In this document: positions 46,003 to 58,593 of the stretch, piece after piece
Layout: each line of letters starts with the position of its first letter
Numbering within the stretch: the first letter of the stretch is position 1
Source of the DNA: Clavulina sp. PMI_390
Taxonomy: Eukaryota; Basidiomycota; Agaricomycetes; Cantharellales; Hydnaceae
Assembly: GCA_015039315.1 (NCBI GenBank)
Contig: WIDE01000028.1
Location: 264,676-328,675, forward strand
Length of the DNA stretch: 64,000 bases
Reading direction: 5' to 3'
The notes under the pieces: generated by a model
The model's database searches: none
Told to the model about the DNA's origin: nothing
What the model saw: only the letters and a program-made list of their open reading frames with translations
Made by a program: the position numbers and the translations under genes

Positions 46003-49000
46003 TCAGAACTGTGATGGAAGTCTTGACGCAGCATGGCGCCGGCCCTTCAGGGGTTTCTTGCTCGATGTGGAGGGTTTGGCGGGGACCTCTGGTGGCATGT
46101 CATCATCTAATTGTTCGGGGTCATCGAAATCAGCCGTGTAGGAAGCACCAAGACCCATTGGTGGTGGAGGGGGGACCAATGTCTGTGACTGCAGTATCTG
46201 AGACGAAGAGGCCATTGGGGGAGGAGGGACAGATGACCTGGTATGGCTGGCTGTAGAAGTAGTGGGTTGAACGGGTGGTCGTGTTTGTCCGGGTGCTAGT
46301 GCAGAGACGGGTTGGCGATGAGGATGCTGATGCACACGATGATCTTCGTCCATCTCACCGACTAGTCCAAACGTCTCATAGGACTCATACTCGGCAACAT
46401 CATCCGCTACCTCCGACTCCCGCCACTCATCATCGTGGAAATCTTGCGCTGCCTGCTGTCCAGTGCTTGTGTTTACAGGCCCGCCCTCGCCTCCATCCTC
46501 TACGACCGCCGAGTCGTCAAAGGTCAGAGAGTCCCTCTTCTTCAGCTTGGGAGATTTCGTAACCTTGCCCAGCTCACGTTTGAGCCTGCCAAGCCCCCCT
46601 CCCACACCTCCCGCTACACCAGCTGCAGCCTGCCTCAGTGGAGTAGTAGCATCCTTCCATGGTTGCTGATGCACCTGTAATCCATTCGGGTAACTTGGCA
46701 TTACTGGCGGCTGCATTGGGGTTGGCGGGTCAAGCCGCGCGTGAATCGCCGTGGCGAGTGGTTCATCGAACGGCGAGCCTGTAATTGCTGGGTCTTGAAC
46801 GAATGTCTCAGCTGCATGGTGCCTGTTGCTGGTGCCCAATCTGCTACCGACCAAGTTCGCCTCAACTTCAGGGCGGACTTGCAGCTTGGTGGATGGGACA
46901 TCGAGAACACCGCGGTGCAGAGGGGCTTGCCAGTCATCGTCGCGGAACGTATGGAACGAGAACTGGTGGTTGAGGTAGATTGAGGGTGGAAGGATTTGAG
47001 TCGACGTTGAGGACGTCGAGAGCTCCGCCTCCGAAAGCCAGTCTTCATGGTAGGTGCGTGGCATTGGCGAGGGCTCATGAACGAACTCATCCTTAACATC
47101 CTTCCAGTCGAGATCCTTATTGACGTCCCATGTTGCCAAAGCAGCCATATGAACTCTCATCCCGGGTGCTGGGGTGCCGCGAACTGCTTGCATCATATGC
47201 GTAAGACCTGAAGTAGGTAGTGAGATGCTGGTCTTGGAAGGGCTCGCACGAGGGGGGGTCTTGGAGCTGCTGGAGCCAGGTGAGCCAGGCTCCGAAGACT
47301 TGACAGAGGGTATAACCGTGCCGCGATGTAGCTCGAGTCTCCCCACTCCGGGGACAGTGATCAATACATCTTGGAATGCATTAGCGTGTCGGCGAGGAGT
47401 TCCCGCCGGCTGGGTTGAAGGGGGCTTGCGAGGATCAAACAATCGCGATTGCAATGATGTCGAAACGTGCGGGAACGCGAAGAGGAATTGAGGGTTGACA
47501 TAACGAGAGTTGGGTCCCATGGGGGAAATAGGAGGGAGTTCAGCGAGGATCTTGCGGATTCTGGCCAAAGATTGCACGTTGGTAGACAAGGGTTGCTGAG
47601 AAATGAGGATAGTGAGTTGATGTGGTATGAAGGTTCAGTTAACTATTGACATACGAATTGTTGGACATTGCGAACCCGCCCGTCAAGATGGGAGTCCTCA
47701 TCTGGTGGTCCACCGTACGGGTTCGTGGCGAAAATGTCTAAAAAAAATAACCACAAAAAGTAGATGGGCATCAGCACTGCACATCATTGGTCGTGATATT
47801 CAAACGTACGCAGTGTGCCAGAAGCCGTTCCAACACCAACCCAACGTTCATCGTGCGACCACACAATACTCTCCACACGTCCCTTCGTCATTCCTCTAAC
47901 CAGATCATATACGTGCCAAACCTCCTTGTCAACACCTCTCTTTCTCTCTCTCTCAGCATTAGAAGCAGCACCAAGCAGGCCAGCGCCACCAGCACCAACA
48001 CTCTCTCCACCACCGCCACGGCTACTCCCAGGTCTCCCGCCACCAGTCGAGCTCGAGACTGAGCTCCTTCTCCTCAATCTCGGCGACGTTGTGTAGGGAT
48101 CTGATGGGGACGAAGACAAGGATGGCATCCTTGGAACTCTCGGGCTCGCATTCGCGCTCGGTACCCTCCCTGTGCCAGAGCTCGAGGAAGGGCGATGGGC
48201 CGAATCGCGATTGCGCCTAGAAACGATGCCTCGAGAGCGCACCAAAAAGACTTTGATAGTCGTACCGTCGGCATCCGCGGCAGCCAGAAGCGTGCCTGAA
48301 GGTGAGAGCGAGAGACATGCAATGGCCGGGACTGGCGAGAGCGCTCCAAGCGCGGCTGATGTGGTCGTGCTGCTAGTCAAAGACATGGAAAGGGCGAGAG
48401 ATGTTGGTGGGAGGGCAGAGGAAGTAGAACCACCGAGGTTAAAGGGGAAATGCGCAACAAGATAAGGCGGAGACGTGCTCGGCGCAGCGGATGTGGAAGT
48501 GGAAAGAGAGTCAAGGAGAGGCTGTAGGTCATACAACGCAATCCATTGTGGCTTTGCCGCTTCGGCGAGGGGAGCATCTGCTCCTCCCTCGACTCCATCC
48601 GCTGCGCTACCGGTCGGCGAGGGTCTCAAGAAGCCAGGAATGCCCAACGAAGCAAGACCAGGGGTTGTACCAGTCTGACTCGACATCCTTCTATGGTGAT
48701 CACGATAACCATACTCATCGCCGTGCCGTGCGGGGCTGGGTCCCGTGGCTACATGTGGTGGGGGTCTATCGCCTAGCACACTTGGGGTTGGAGCGCTCGA
48801 TGAGAAGGGCCACTTGCTTCCACTGCTCGAGGAAACACTACCAGAGGAAGAGTTCGAGATCGAGCCTGAGACGCCTGCCCAAGCCTGGCTCGCCACTGAG
48901 CTCAACCCACTCCACATCCCACGCGCCGTCGTGGCCACCTCCGTCTGTAGGCTGCCTGCTCTACTGGCTGCTGAATCTTTCAGCACAGCAATCCCAGACT

Positions 49001-51500
49001 GTAGGATTGGCGCACGCGAAGAAGGCGTGGATGAAGAGATCCCTCCTAGCCCTGGTGAGGGCGGGAGGGGAACACTCAACAGTCGTCGCGAAAGGGAGAA
49101 CGTAGGGAGGTGTGATGAAGGCGAGAGCGGTAGTGTATGGAGATACGAGAGGTCATATGCAGAAAGGATGTGAAGCGCCACATCATGTGTCGTGCTAAGA
49201 GTAGCAACGACCACAAAAGTTTCGCTCACTTGCAGGCTGCATGCGCGGATGCTTGTGTTTGTGGTGCTAGGTGGGATGACGGTCACGCGCTTGACGGCCG
49301 CGTGCGACTCGAGCGAGTACGCATACAGCTCGGCAGTGTTCAACAAAACAAGTAACAAGGGTCGAACCCGCGCAAACGCATCCGCATCCACGCTACCCTT
49401 TCCCCGTCTGCCATCTTTCTCTTTCCAAGCAAGTGGCGGAGGCAAAGGAAGAACAGCAGCACTAACGGGTACCGCACCCGATTTCGCGAACACATTCGAT
49501 AAATGCAGAACCTCGCAAACCGAATCCAAGTCTGTGACATCCCATACTTGGACAGAGCCGCTGTAGTATCCTAGAATAAGCAGCCGCCGCCAGTCAAGCG
49601 AGTCCCATTTCGCCCAGACGATAGGATCTTCATCAGACGGAGGTCGAAGTCCAGCTGGGAGCGCAGTGAGGATGGGAGTTGTGGCTGATGAGGCGGGGAC
49701 ATCGTAGCCTCGTGCTGTCGAGGTTGCAGGGTGCTGTTGATATTGTTGTGGAGGAGGAGCGGGCGGTGGCATAGTGGATGGTACTCCGGCGTCGAACGAA
49801 CCTCCTCGTGAGGTCTTTGACGGCGTGCTCTTTCGAGTCCGATGGGACATGCTGTCAAAAGCCGTAGTCACGCTCGATCGAGATGAAATGCTTGCAGATG
49901 AAGATACAGGTCTAAAAGAGGGAAACATGCATCAGACATTTGTTAGCCGCGCTGTTACATGAGCCACGCATGGATAAAGCAATAGCGAGGCTTCCAGCCC
50001 CGAGGAACACGAGATACCCAAAAGAGTACCCAGTGGTCACGGGCAATGAAGACCCTCGAATGGTTAAGAATTTCAACTCACTTCGCGCTCGCCACATGTC
50101 CTGGAGGTTCAACGTTTTGTCGTGCGCCATAGCCATGGCCATGACTGTGTCCGTAAACGTGTCCGTGTCCATATCTGCCTGCATCTCTCTCCCTCGCGGC
50201 TGCTCCACGTGCAGCGAATTCCTCTGAATCGGACGAGGACGGGGCCTCTGCCTCAGATGCGGACGGTAGGAGCGAATGCACATACACTCCGCTCTGGGCA
50301 CGACCAAACGGAACAGTTGAGGATGACGTGGAGGTAGTGGTGGTCGTAGTGGTACTAGTATTCGAAGGAGACGATGGTCGTAGCATGTTAGTTTGTGGGG
50401 GAGAAACGATAGTGGAAGCAGCAGGCGAGAATCGCCTGGTCGTAGGACTAAGCGCGCCTCCAGTGGCACCCAGGCCTACTGAGCCAACGCCACCTCGTCC
50501 AGGGATGATTGTCGATTTCCCATACACCTCACTAGTATCGAGCGGGGGTGAGTCGAGGCCTAACCCCAGACTGCCACCAACCGCATCTGGCCATCCTCCT
50601 CCGCCTGGCAATCGGCGGGGAACCGAGATCTCGCCGGCGTTGAGCGCAGTCTGGTTCACGACGGCCTGGCCGTCTGAATCGATCGACACGTCGGACGCAC
50701 TTCGGATCGCGTACATGGGCTCGAGGTGTTGGGATGATGGTTGGTGGGATTGATGTGGATGTGCTGGAAGGGCGCGATTCGCAGTCCGATTGCCGCGCAC
50801 GACCGAGCTCATGCCCGCCGAAGGGGAATCGAGAATGTCGAGATCATTCTCTGGATACATCATGTTAGTGTTGTAGTTATTGCTGAGGGGCAGTGCTGTC
50901 CCTGTGGACGAGGTGGAGGTGCTAGTGGCAGTGACGGGCCAGGCAGGTGTCCATTCGGGAGGGGCAGGGGCAGAGGATGCGCGACTGGCCGAGGAGAGCG
51001 CGGCGGGTGGCGCGAGCTTGTTCGAGTCGGTGCGATGACGCTTTGAGGATGTGCTCGTGCTCGTGGTCATGGGGGCACTTGACGATGGGGCAGACGAATG
51101 TGGCTCCTGAATTGGAGGTGAGAGTGCACGAGGTACAGCGGCGGTGGGAACTAGGGGGGCGTCGTCGTCGATGTCATCGAGTGACATGAGGGGCGCAGGG
51201 GACGTGGCACCATCGCTGTAGACGATTCCAGCACCATCGAGAAGAGCACCGCCGTCACGATTTGATTCGACGTTGACATTCGGGAAGGGACGTGTCGATT
51301 CAATGGGGTCAGCTCGAGTCAGACTTGACACGCGTATCTGCTCGCAGGATTAGGACTTACTCGTCGGCTATCAGCTCCTTGGGGGGCACGGGGGGTCCTG
51401 GCGAGGCCGTAATTGGCGTAGGGAGTGGCGAGGACGTCCTGCTCGCGTTGCCCGACGTTGCGGCGCTCGCAGCGAGTCTAGCTGCCTTCTTCTTCGCCAT
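46003..51500 (-). CDS. BCAS3-like WD40 protein with long disordered extensions
   Basis: One gene of about 1,700 residues. The ATG at 51500 gives MAKKKAARLAASAATSGNAS. A very short intron leads to about 410 residues of Ser/Thr/Pro-rich sequence, then an intron (about 50078 to 49915) joins the WD40 part. That part shows PIVWAKWDSLDWRRLLILGY, VQVWDVTDLDSVCEVLHL and, much later, the BCAS3 signature WHVYDLVRGMTKGRVESI, then WSHDERWVGVGTASGT. The latter is spliced to LHIFATNPYGGPPDEDSHLD and GRVRNVQQF. The last exon starts QPLSTNVQSLARIRKILAEL and ends RLPSQF. Human BCAS3 associates with phagophores through phosphoinositide binding with PHAF1. A similar autophagy-related or membrane role is inferred. 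About half of the protein is low complexity, far more than in the animal protein (about 930 residues). Confidence 0.82.
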
Positions 51501-53434
51501 AAGCGAGCGCAATCAATTCAAAATGGAGGGTTTAGATGGCAAAAGAAAATATCAAAGAGTCCGACGAAGCAAGTCCAGAGAAACGAGAGGGAGAAGGTGT
51601 TTGGTTAGGGGCCGGGTTGGGGTTGATGATAATGATGATGAGTGGTGTAAACCCAACCAGGGGCCAAAGTTACAGTGGTACAAAAGATACTTTACTAGAG
51701 AGAGCGATTGAGATAGGTATAGATTGTGGTCGAGAGTACAGTTGCTGGTGCGAGAGTGGCGTTATCTATTCGTTGGCTGTTGGTTGGGATGATGCGGGGT
51801 TCTTGTTTGACTAGGTTAAGGCCTCTTTCACCGAGATCACCCTTTTCCAAATCAGGACACAGTATCCACGGTTCCGACCCATGACTGACAGGGTCGAACC
51901 CCTCCTCATGGCTGTCCATCCAATGACTAGATCGCTATAGTTGGTATATTTGAAACAAAATCATGGTATTGCATAGGATGACGACGGAATTGCGCTAGTT
52001 ACAGTGTTTCGCCTGCCACAAAGGAGCGCCTCCTATAGCGCGCTAACTTTATCGTTCGCAGCGATACCAGCTTCATCTCTCTTTGAAGCAGGGGCAAGTC
52101 GAGCTCCTTTCCAGCCCCTCACCGACTACTATCGCCGAATAACCTTGGCAATATTGCGGCATCAAGCGCTGTGCAACATCACCATACTCAGGGGCCGGGC
52201 CAACAGCTCGGCATCCAGAGTCCGCCCGCTGCAGCAAAGACAGTCGATAAGAAAACAGGATCCAATTCTTTGACAATAAGGCTATTCTCTCCATAGTTCA
52301 TAATATACCAGGTTACGATTCTTGACTATGTTGTCTTTGCCTTTCTCAATATTGCCGTACACACTAAAACGCCTCTCAGACACTAAGATGGGTCCAGACC
52401 AGAACAATGATGGATCAAAGGTTCCAGGGTTCCAGGAAGAGACCCTCGTTGTGTGTGACGTCAGTGGAGGTCGTGGCTTGCAAGAGGTCACAAGGTTGGC
52501 TCATCCAATTTCCCAACAGCCACCTATGATGACGTGCGGTCATGGTGAGGCTTGGCTCATGCTGGGACCCACAGGATAGGTCACAACCATCCCACAGCTA
52601 CGGCTTGAGCCGACTAATAGTATACAGGATGATTAGCTCAGAAGCGAGCAGGACTCTGGTATGAGGCCGACGGAACAGTCGGAGCGCACGGTGTCACTAC
52701 TGAGGGTGCACTCGCTCATTTACTTTACAGACAGGGCAACGATTAGTAGAGATGATCATACTGCAAGGGCAGGATGGGTCAGCAGAAGAATTTGTCAGAA
52801 ATCCGAGAAATATCATGACATGAGCACAGCCGCTTCAGAATGGTGGAGGTTTCGGGAGCACAAGGAGGAACGAGAACGTATCACAGCGATTATTGTGTAG
52901 AGCATGCCAGTACGCAGAGGGATAGTAAAGGTCGATTTAGCTAAGAATGATGGAAGGCACGAGAAGAACCCGACACAGAGAGACGGAGGGAGAACATTCG
53001 ATTCGAGACAGGAAGACTCAGAGAAATCTGATGGGCAAATCCTGACGAGCGGCGGCCGAGCTTAGCTAACTGCCGTTCTCGAACTCGGAGGAGATGGACG
53101 AGTCAACGGGAAGGAAAAGAGTCATACCCTCTCGGATCCGCAAGCAGCGACCGTGTGGAGGCCGACATCATCAATCTGCTCAGTCAGCATCCTCACCAGG
53201 AACATATAAGCCCTGCAGACCACACAGCCAGCCATTTCGTCATCCCCCTTTTCTCTTTTATCCTTATACTGTAAACACCAACCACAGAAAAAGAAGGTAT
53301 GTCAGAGTTCACTTGTGATCCAGGCGCTAGGAGTGGTATAGTTCCTCACTCACGTGACTCTGGCTCACCTCCACATATCCCTTTGGTCCCTTCCTTCTTC
53401 CCTTATACCTCCATCTCTATAGTAAAAAACCACT
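51501..53434. other. Intergenic region between BCAS3-like and uL16 genes
   Basis: About 1.9 kb between divergent genes. The right end is the uL16 promoter, with AACATATAAGCC near 53203-53214 as a TATA candidate and pyrimidine-rich sequence before the ATG. The GT-type junction at about 53297 may open a 5' UTR intron, which is common in ribosomal protein genes. No other gene was supported. Confidence 0.45.
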
Positions 53435-54361
53435 ATGGGACGTAGACCAGCCACCTGCTATCGCTACTGCAAGAACAAGCCGTACCCAAAGTCTAGGTAC
53501 AACCGTGGTGTACCCGACCCAAAGGTCTGTAGCATTTTCTGCATTTTTGTCGATTATTTTTGCTGACTGATCATGCTTGGCCTCATCACGTCGACACCTC
53601 TGCCCAACCTTTCTCCCCCCACACTCTGCTCCCGTCGTTGGCTAAAATATCCAGATCCGTATCTACGATCTTGGCCGTAAGCGTGCCAGCGTCGACGACT
53701 TCCCCTTCTGCGCCCACCTTGTCTCGGACGAGTATGAGCAGCTTTCCTCCGAGGCTCTCGAGGCCGCCCGTATTTGTGCCAACAAGTACGTGACCAAGAC
53801 CTCCGGCAAGGACTCGTTCCATCTGCGTGTCCGTGTCCACCCCTTCCACGTCCTCCGCATCAACAAGATGTTGAGCTGCGCTGGTGCTGATCGGTACGTT
53901 CATCTCCCTACACACACTGATATCCGTGATGAGCTGACCATTTTTTCTCCGCCTTGCACAGTCTGCAAACTGGTATGCGTGGTGCATGGGGCAAGCCCTA
54001 CGGCACCGTTGCCCGTGTCAACATTGGCCAGATCATCCTTTCCATCCGCACCAAGGAGGCCAACAGGGCCGTCGTCATTGAGGCTCTCCGCCGTGCACGA
54101 TACAAGTTCCCTGGTCGCCAGAAAATCATCGTTTCCAAGAAGTGGGGCTTCACCAACGTGAACAAGGAGGACTACCTGCAGCTCAAGCAGGACAAGAAGG
54201 TCGTCCAGTGCGTCTTCCCCTCCATTTATTTTCGTCCTTGCTTGTCGCTGGGTGAATCATCATTAACCTGTCTCTTTTCGATTAGGGATGGTGCCTACGT
54301 CCAGTTCATCCCCTCTCACGGCAACCTCGAGTCCAACCTCCGAAAGCAGCTGCGCGCATGA
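53435..54361 (+). CDS. RPL10: Large ribosomal subunit protein uL16 (L10)
   Basis: Cytosolic 60S subunit protein that sits near the peptidyl-transferase centre and is added late in cytoplasmic assembly. Four exons join in phase: 53435-53524, 53655-53893, 53962-54207 and 54286-54361 (216 residues, normal for eukaryotes). The start [20 protein letters not shown], then [60 protein letters not shown] and [10 protein letters not shown] are all classical. The loop that faces the catalytic centre ([16 protein letters not shown]) is intact. Codon choice is strongly biased to C-ending codons, as for a highly expressed gene. Confidence 0.97.
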
Positions 54362-55531
54362 TCGCCTCCATCATTCGTGTTCCCTATGCTATCGATCGGG
54401 TGTTGTTTCTCTCCTCATACGCTACTCTGTACACTCCAATAGTCCCTCCACTCTGCTATGACACAGTTTAGTGTTGGGGTCAACGTCGGATCTTGGATTT
54501 CGTGCGTGTTGTTCGGCCGTTCATAACGGCCGCCGACTGCAGGCTGATGTAAAGTGAGATGAGCTAACCCGTACTAACCGCCTTTCCACTACTCTTTCTT
54601 CCTCTTTTCTTTTCTCCCTTTCCTCTGTACTACCACCCCTCTCTTATCCAGGACCGTGTCCGGTCAATGGGCATTGGGATCCGGGAAAGGAGGGGAAGAT
54701 TATCTTCTTTCTTGCTGGTCGTTCATTCATTGGATGATTTTGGCGTGTTTGACTACAGCCGCTTTGAATAGAGAGCCTGGAGTTAGCCCGTGAGGAAGGT
54801 ACATACATACATATTGTTAGTGCTCGATGAGCAGCACCATCGCTCGGTAGTTCCTCCACCATCGTCCTTCTATCAACATAAATTTGCAAAAAGAACAGTG
54901 TGATGCAAGGTGTGACAAGTATCAAATTGCTCCCACAGCGTCCTGTTTGACATTGGTCTTTACTGATGAAGTTATGCCTCTTCGCTGAAGTAGCTGATCG
55001 CTCGAGTTTCCTTTCCGATCTCACAGCTGAAGGACCATCTACCGGTGCACCTACATCTCATCTTTGCGCGACGAAGGTGTGACACGCGTACCAGCATTGT
55101 TGAGATTCGATCTGACGTCCCGCACTGCATGCTACATGCTCTCTTTGCTTGCAGCGCATCCCGTTTGAGACCCTTTATCCGGTCCTACTTGGGTCGGAGC
55201 TTCCCTCCTACGGAGTGATATAATATTCCCCTTGAAAGAGAGTTTCACAACGACCCGGACGATCCCCTCCTTTCTTCGACCCCACTCTGCACCTTCTGCT
55301 CTCGAAACCCTAAATTACTCACAAAATCAAGTAAACATAATGCCAGGTATGTCTTTGGCAGACTATTGTCCTGTATGACCGAACCCTACCGATTCCTTTT
55401 GACATTCGTCGATTACCCCTGTTCTGGAATGCTTCGCACCTCTCAAGGTTCTCCGCAGAGACCCAAAACTCGTGCGATAAATTACCGTGTTAGAGACCTT
55501 AATAGAGTACTAAATCCCATCCGCTTCTACC
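54362..55531. other. Intergenic region and leader of the next gene
   Basis: About 1.2 kb. It holds the uL16 3' UTR, a TATA-like GATATAATATT at about 55217-55228, a pyrimidine-rich leader and an ATG at 55340 in ATGCCAG|GTATGT. These could be the true 5' end of the following gene. Confidence 0.45.
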
Positions 55532-58039
55532 ATGGAAATGGCTCCATACAAGGTATGTTCCTTTCAACCACCAGTTACTCATCACCTCCCCCACGCGCCC
55601 TGTTCCCGTTTGTTTTACGCGCATCGTTCCACCTGAATTCTGTTTTCCCTTCTCTACCCGCCCCATGCACTCTTCTCAATGCACAATCATGTGCTTCTTC
55701 TGTTCACAATCCATAGTATCGGTGGGCTGACACCACCAGCACGTGCCTTCGTCAGACGTGTCCGTGATCCTTTCTCGCTCAGTTTGGGCGAGAAAGGATC
55801 ACGGACACCTCGGCCGTCTACACGTGCTGGTGGTGTCAGTTCACCACTATAGTCTGTCGGTAGTTCTGGCCCGTGATTGATCAGATCAACGACTTTGAGG
55901 TTATTCTGACTAAGAGCTGTTTCCTCCTCCCTTCTCATCGCACACCAAACCACGCCCTCTACGACTATCGCGCAATTTTCACACCTCCCACCTCGGCCTA
56001 TCTACCCTCACACTCAGAACCTTATGACATAACGGCACCACTACCGGGAGCTTCATCAAGCGACCCTGTCATCATCGATGACGACCATTCTTCGAGCGGA
56101 CTGTCTGATTTTTCCCCAGTAGCTGCAGAAAGCTCTAGAGCTGGCCGTCGCGTGCCCAAGCAGCCTCGGACATTTCAAGAGACCAACTACGCATACTCCG
56201 ACTCTAACTCCGACTCTGACTCTGAATCCCCGCGCCAGGTCGCTGGATTAAATGACATCGTGGGCGAGGATGACGATGGCTATGTGCATCCTGGCTTTCA
56301 TGGCTTGCATGTCCGCCCACCATCACGTACTCCTATGACTCCTATCCCTCGTCGTGCAGCGGCGAAACGCCCGCGACCCAGAGGTGAGGGCGAAATTGGA
56401 GCACGAGCCGCGAAACAAAGACGCACAAATCCGAATAACACCAACATCCGCGCAAATAATGTGAACCCCGTACGAAGACAACAGGTTGCAGCACCCACAC
56501 CTCGTGAGCACTATTCATCTACTACTCACCCCCACCTGATTCGTATTTATGAATGGGTCTCCTTGACAGGCCCCGAAACACATGCACGCCCTGTTCAGCC
56601 ATCCCGGCGCAATCCAAATTGGCAACCCCAACAAATCACGGTCGGGGGTGCTTCATCCATTCCTTCGCGAGCATCATCAGTTGTATCGGAAGACCCTCAC
56701 TATGGGACCTTACTTCCTTCGCATCGCCCGCCTCCCGGGCGTAGCGTGTCTCCCTCGCCCTCAGCACCACCATCCCCGTCACAATTCCAAGATGATTCAG
56801 ACTCGATCCCTGCAGCTGGACCTTCAGGTACTCTCCGGACTCCTCCGCTCGCACCTGATTCCATGGACATAGAGATGGAAATGTGCAGCGCTAGTGAGAC
56901 AGACTCGGTACGCTTGATTTCAATATACTTTGGCCGCAGTCCGGCCTGGATTTCTAAGCCTAAGAAACATGAAACAGGACTCCTCCCGCTCCCACGCTTC
57001 TTCGTATACCATGACCACAGGAATGAACGTAGACTTGATGGAAGAAGATGAGGTGATTCCAGAAACACCGCCCTCGTCACCTCCTACCCCTCCCGCCACG
57101 TCCCCGCCTCAAAATTTGAACTCTGCTCAATCTCCCCTGACCCCGCTGATGCAAGTCCCAGGTACGCCTTTAGCGATGTCTAGCCTCTCATTTGAGCGCA
57201 CATCCTGGTCCGCATCGTCATGCCTTGCCAGCCCCGAGCATCCAATGGTGCCAGAATCTAGCCCTAGTTATAGCAGTCATGCCGATCCCCCAGATGTCCT
57301 CCAACGACACAACAGCCAGTCTCGCACATCTCACTCTCCCCTTTCTCAGCGTGCTATCTCAGCACGCGCGCAATCGGCTGCTCAGTGGGATACTATATCA
57401 ATCTCAGATCACGAGATACGAGAGCATCTCCCAAGCATTGATCGTGAATGTGAACGAATACTCCAGAGATCCAACCGTGGATACGTACCGGAACTTTCGC
57501 CCGAAATGGTGGCTCTGGCTGCGCCAAAGCGCACGGAAATGTTCGTGCTGATTCCACCATATACCCCAGGCATCCGTGGTGGGGCACAAGCGACAGCGCC
57601 AGGAGCAAGTCAAGCAGATCAGCCGGCGGTAGCCAAAGGAAAACCGAAGAGCAAAGGGAAGTCAAAGGGAAAAGGGAAAGCACCGCCCAAAGAAGTTGGT
57701 ACCAATGCGCCATCCGAAACACCCATCAGGCGTCCAAACACTTTCAGAATTTGTATCGACGGCCAAGAAGACGCAGAAGACGAGGACATACGGAAGAGCA
57801 TAATGTTTCCTTATACGTATCGCCGTCAGAAGGAAGAGCAACGGCTACTGCAGCTGCAGCAATCATTAGATGGAGAGATGCCCTCGTCATCTCCGATTCC
57901 GCACCCTCGCTCACATCTTGCAGCCAGAGGACCTCAATCTCGCCCTTCTCATATTGCTGATGGGCAGGCCGAAGGGGCAGGAGGGTCACGTAGCTCCACC
58001 GTCCACCGCACAAACTTTGATTCAAGTACTAGGGATTAG
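55532..58039 (+). CDS. Disordered, probably nuclear protein of unknown function
   Basis: Model: a tiny exon MEMAPYK (55532-55552), an exon from FWPVIDQINDFEVILTKSC (about 55864-56892), then a final exon from 56940 to the TAG at 58037-58039. The second intron (GTGAGA..GCAG, 47 bp) keeps phase exactly. The 5' end is uncertain: another open exon in a different phase (about 55449-55552) and an ATG at 55340 exist. The roughly 700-residue product has few hydrophobic stretches. It contains an acidic Ser/Asp tract (YSDSNSDSDSESPRQ), a basic nuclear-signal-like part (AAAKRPRPRGEGEIGARAAK), Pro/Ser linkers, and a Lys/Gly run (KGKPKSKGKSKGKGKAPPK). One short ordered-looking part, EMFVLIPPYTPGIRGG, stands out. 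No domain was recognised. Confidence 0.6.
55727..55839. repeat. 113-bp interrupted palindrome inside an intron (possible MITE)
   Basis: Outer arms of 19 bases (starting CTGACACCACCAGCACGTG) pair perfectly with their reverse complement at the other end. After a 12-base unpaired segment on each side, inner arms of 21 bases pair perfectly around a 9-base loop (TCAGTTTGG). Flanks pair partly as well (ATAGT..GGTG on the left against CACCACTAT on the right), so the element may span about 55712-55852. It sits just before the putative 3' splice site of an unusually long intron (about 311 bp). Confidence 0.85.
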
Positions 58040-58593
58040 CAAAGTGTCTTGATTGATATCATGTTTGCAATTTCTTGAAATCTTCGCGCACCGTTATCTT
58101 GTTCATTCCCGTATAGATCTGCAACATAGCTTCTTACTTGCACGTTTACATGTGATTGACGCAATCTAATTCAAGGCCCGTCTATATGCCAGCCCTACGC
58201 AGCAGCAGCTATGAGCTCTGTCGATGAAGGGAGCACGACGAATGATATATTGTGAATTTTATCTCTAACAGGAATAAGTACCGAATAAAAATACACCAGT
58301 CTTGTGCCAGACGATCCCTTGAGGAACCGGTGCGGACACTCCACCGGTACTACAACGCTACAAGCCATCGTAGGATTTCATAGAGATATTCACCCCGCCA
58401 GCCAGCTCCCAGAGAAGAACAATAGGGAAGGGGAATCCGCTCGGGGCAGCCCTTGTCAACATAATGATCGTTCACAATGACTTCCTGGCAGGGGAGCGCA
58501 GAACACACAGAGTTTCAAGAATTCAGGACGTCAGGTTGTTAGTATGGCTGAGCAGCTAGGCGTCGCACAGTTCCACCCAGCTGATTTCACTTC
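58040..58593. other. Intergenic region with duplicated 3' block of the Zn2Cys6 units
   Basis: Holds the 3' flank of the minus-strand Zn2Cys6 gene. TAAGTACCGAATAAAAATA at about 58275-58294 and CTACAACGCTACAAG at about 58351-58366 recur downstream of the next paralogue at 61046-61063 and 61119-61134, and partly at 62958. Confidence 0.6.

Noticed and set aside
46003..47589. Separate 528-residue gene beginning at STNVQSL
   Set aside because: The apparent start is TTG, not ATG, and the frame continues the BCAS3-like protein after a CAG acceptor.
47812..49928. Separate gene starting at the ATG at 49928 (MFPSF..)
   Set aside because: That ATG lies in the last bases of an intron (TTTCCCTCTTTTAG). 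Splicing to the upstream exon keeps the frame and gives SAKPVSSSASISS.
56930..58039. Separate gene beginning within the last exon at 56930
   Set aside because: No ATG there (TTG in the intron). A 47-bp GT..AG intron joins it in phase to the preceding exon.
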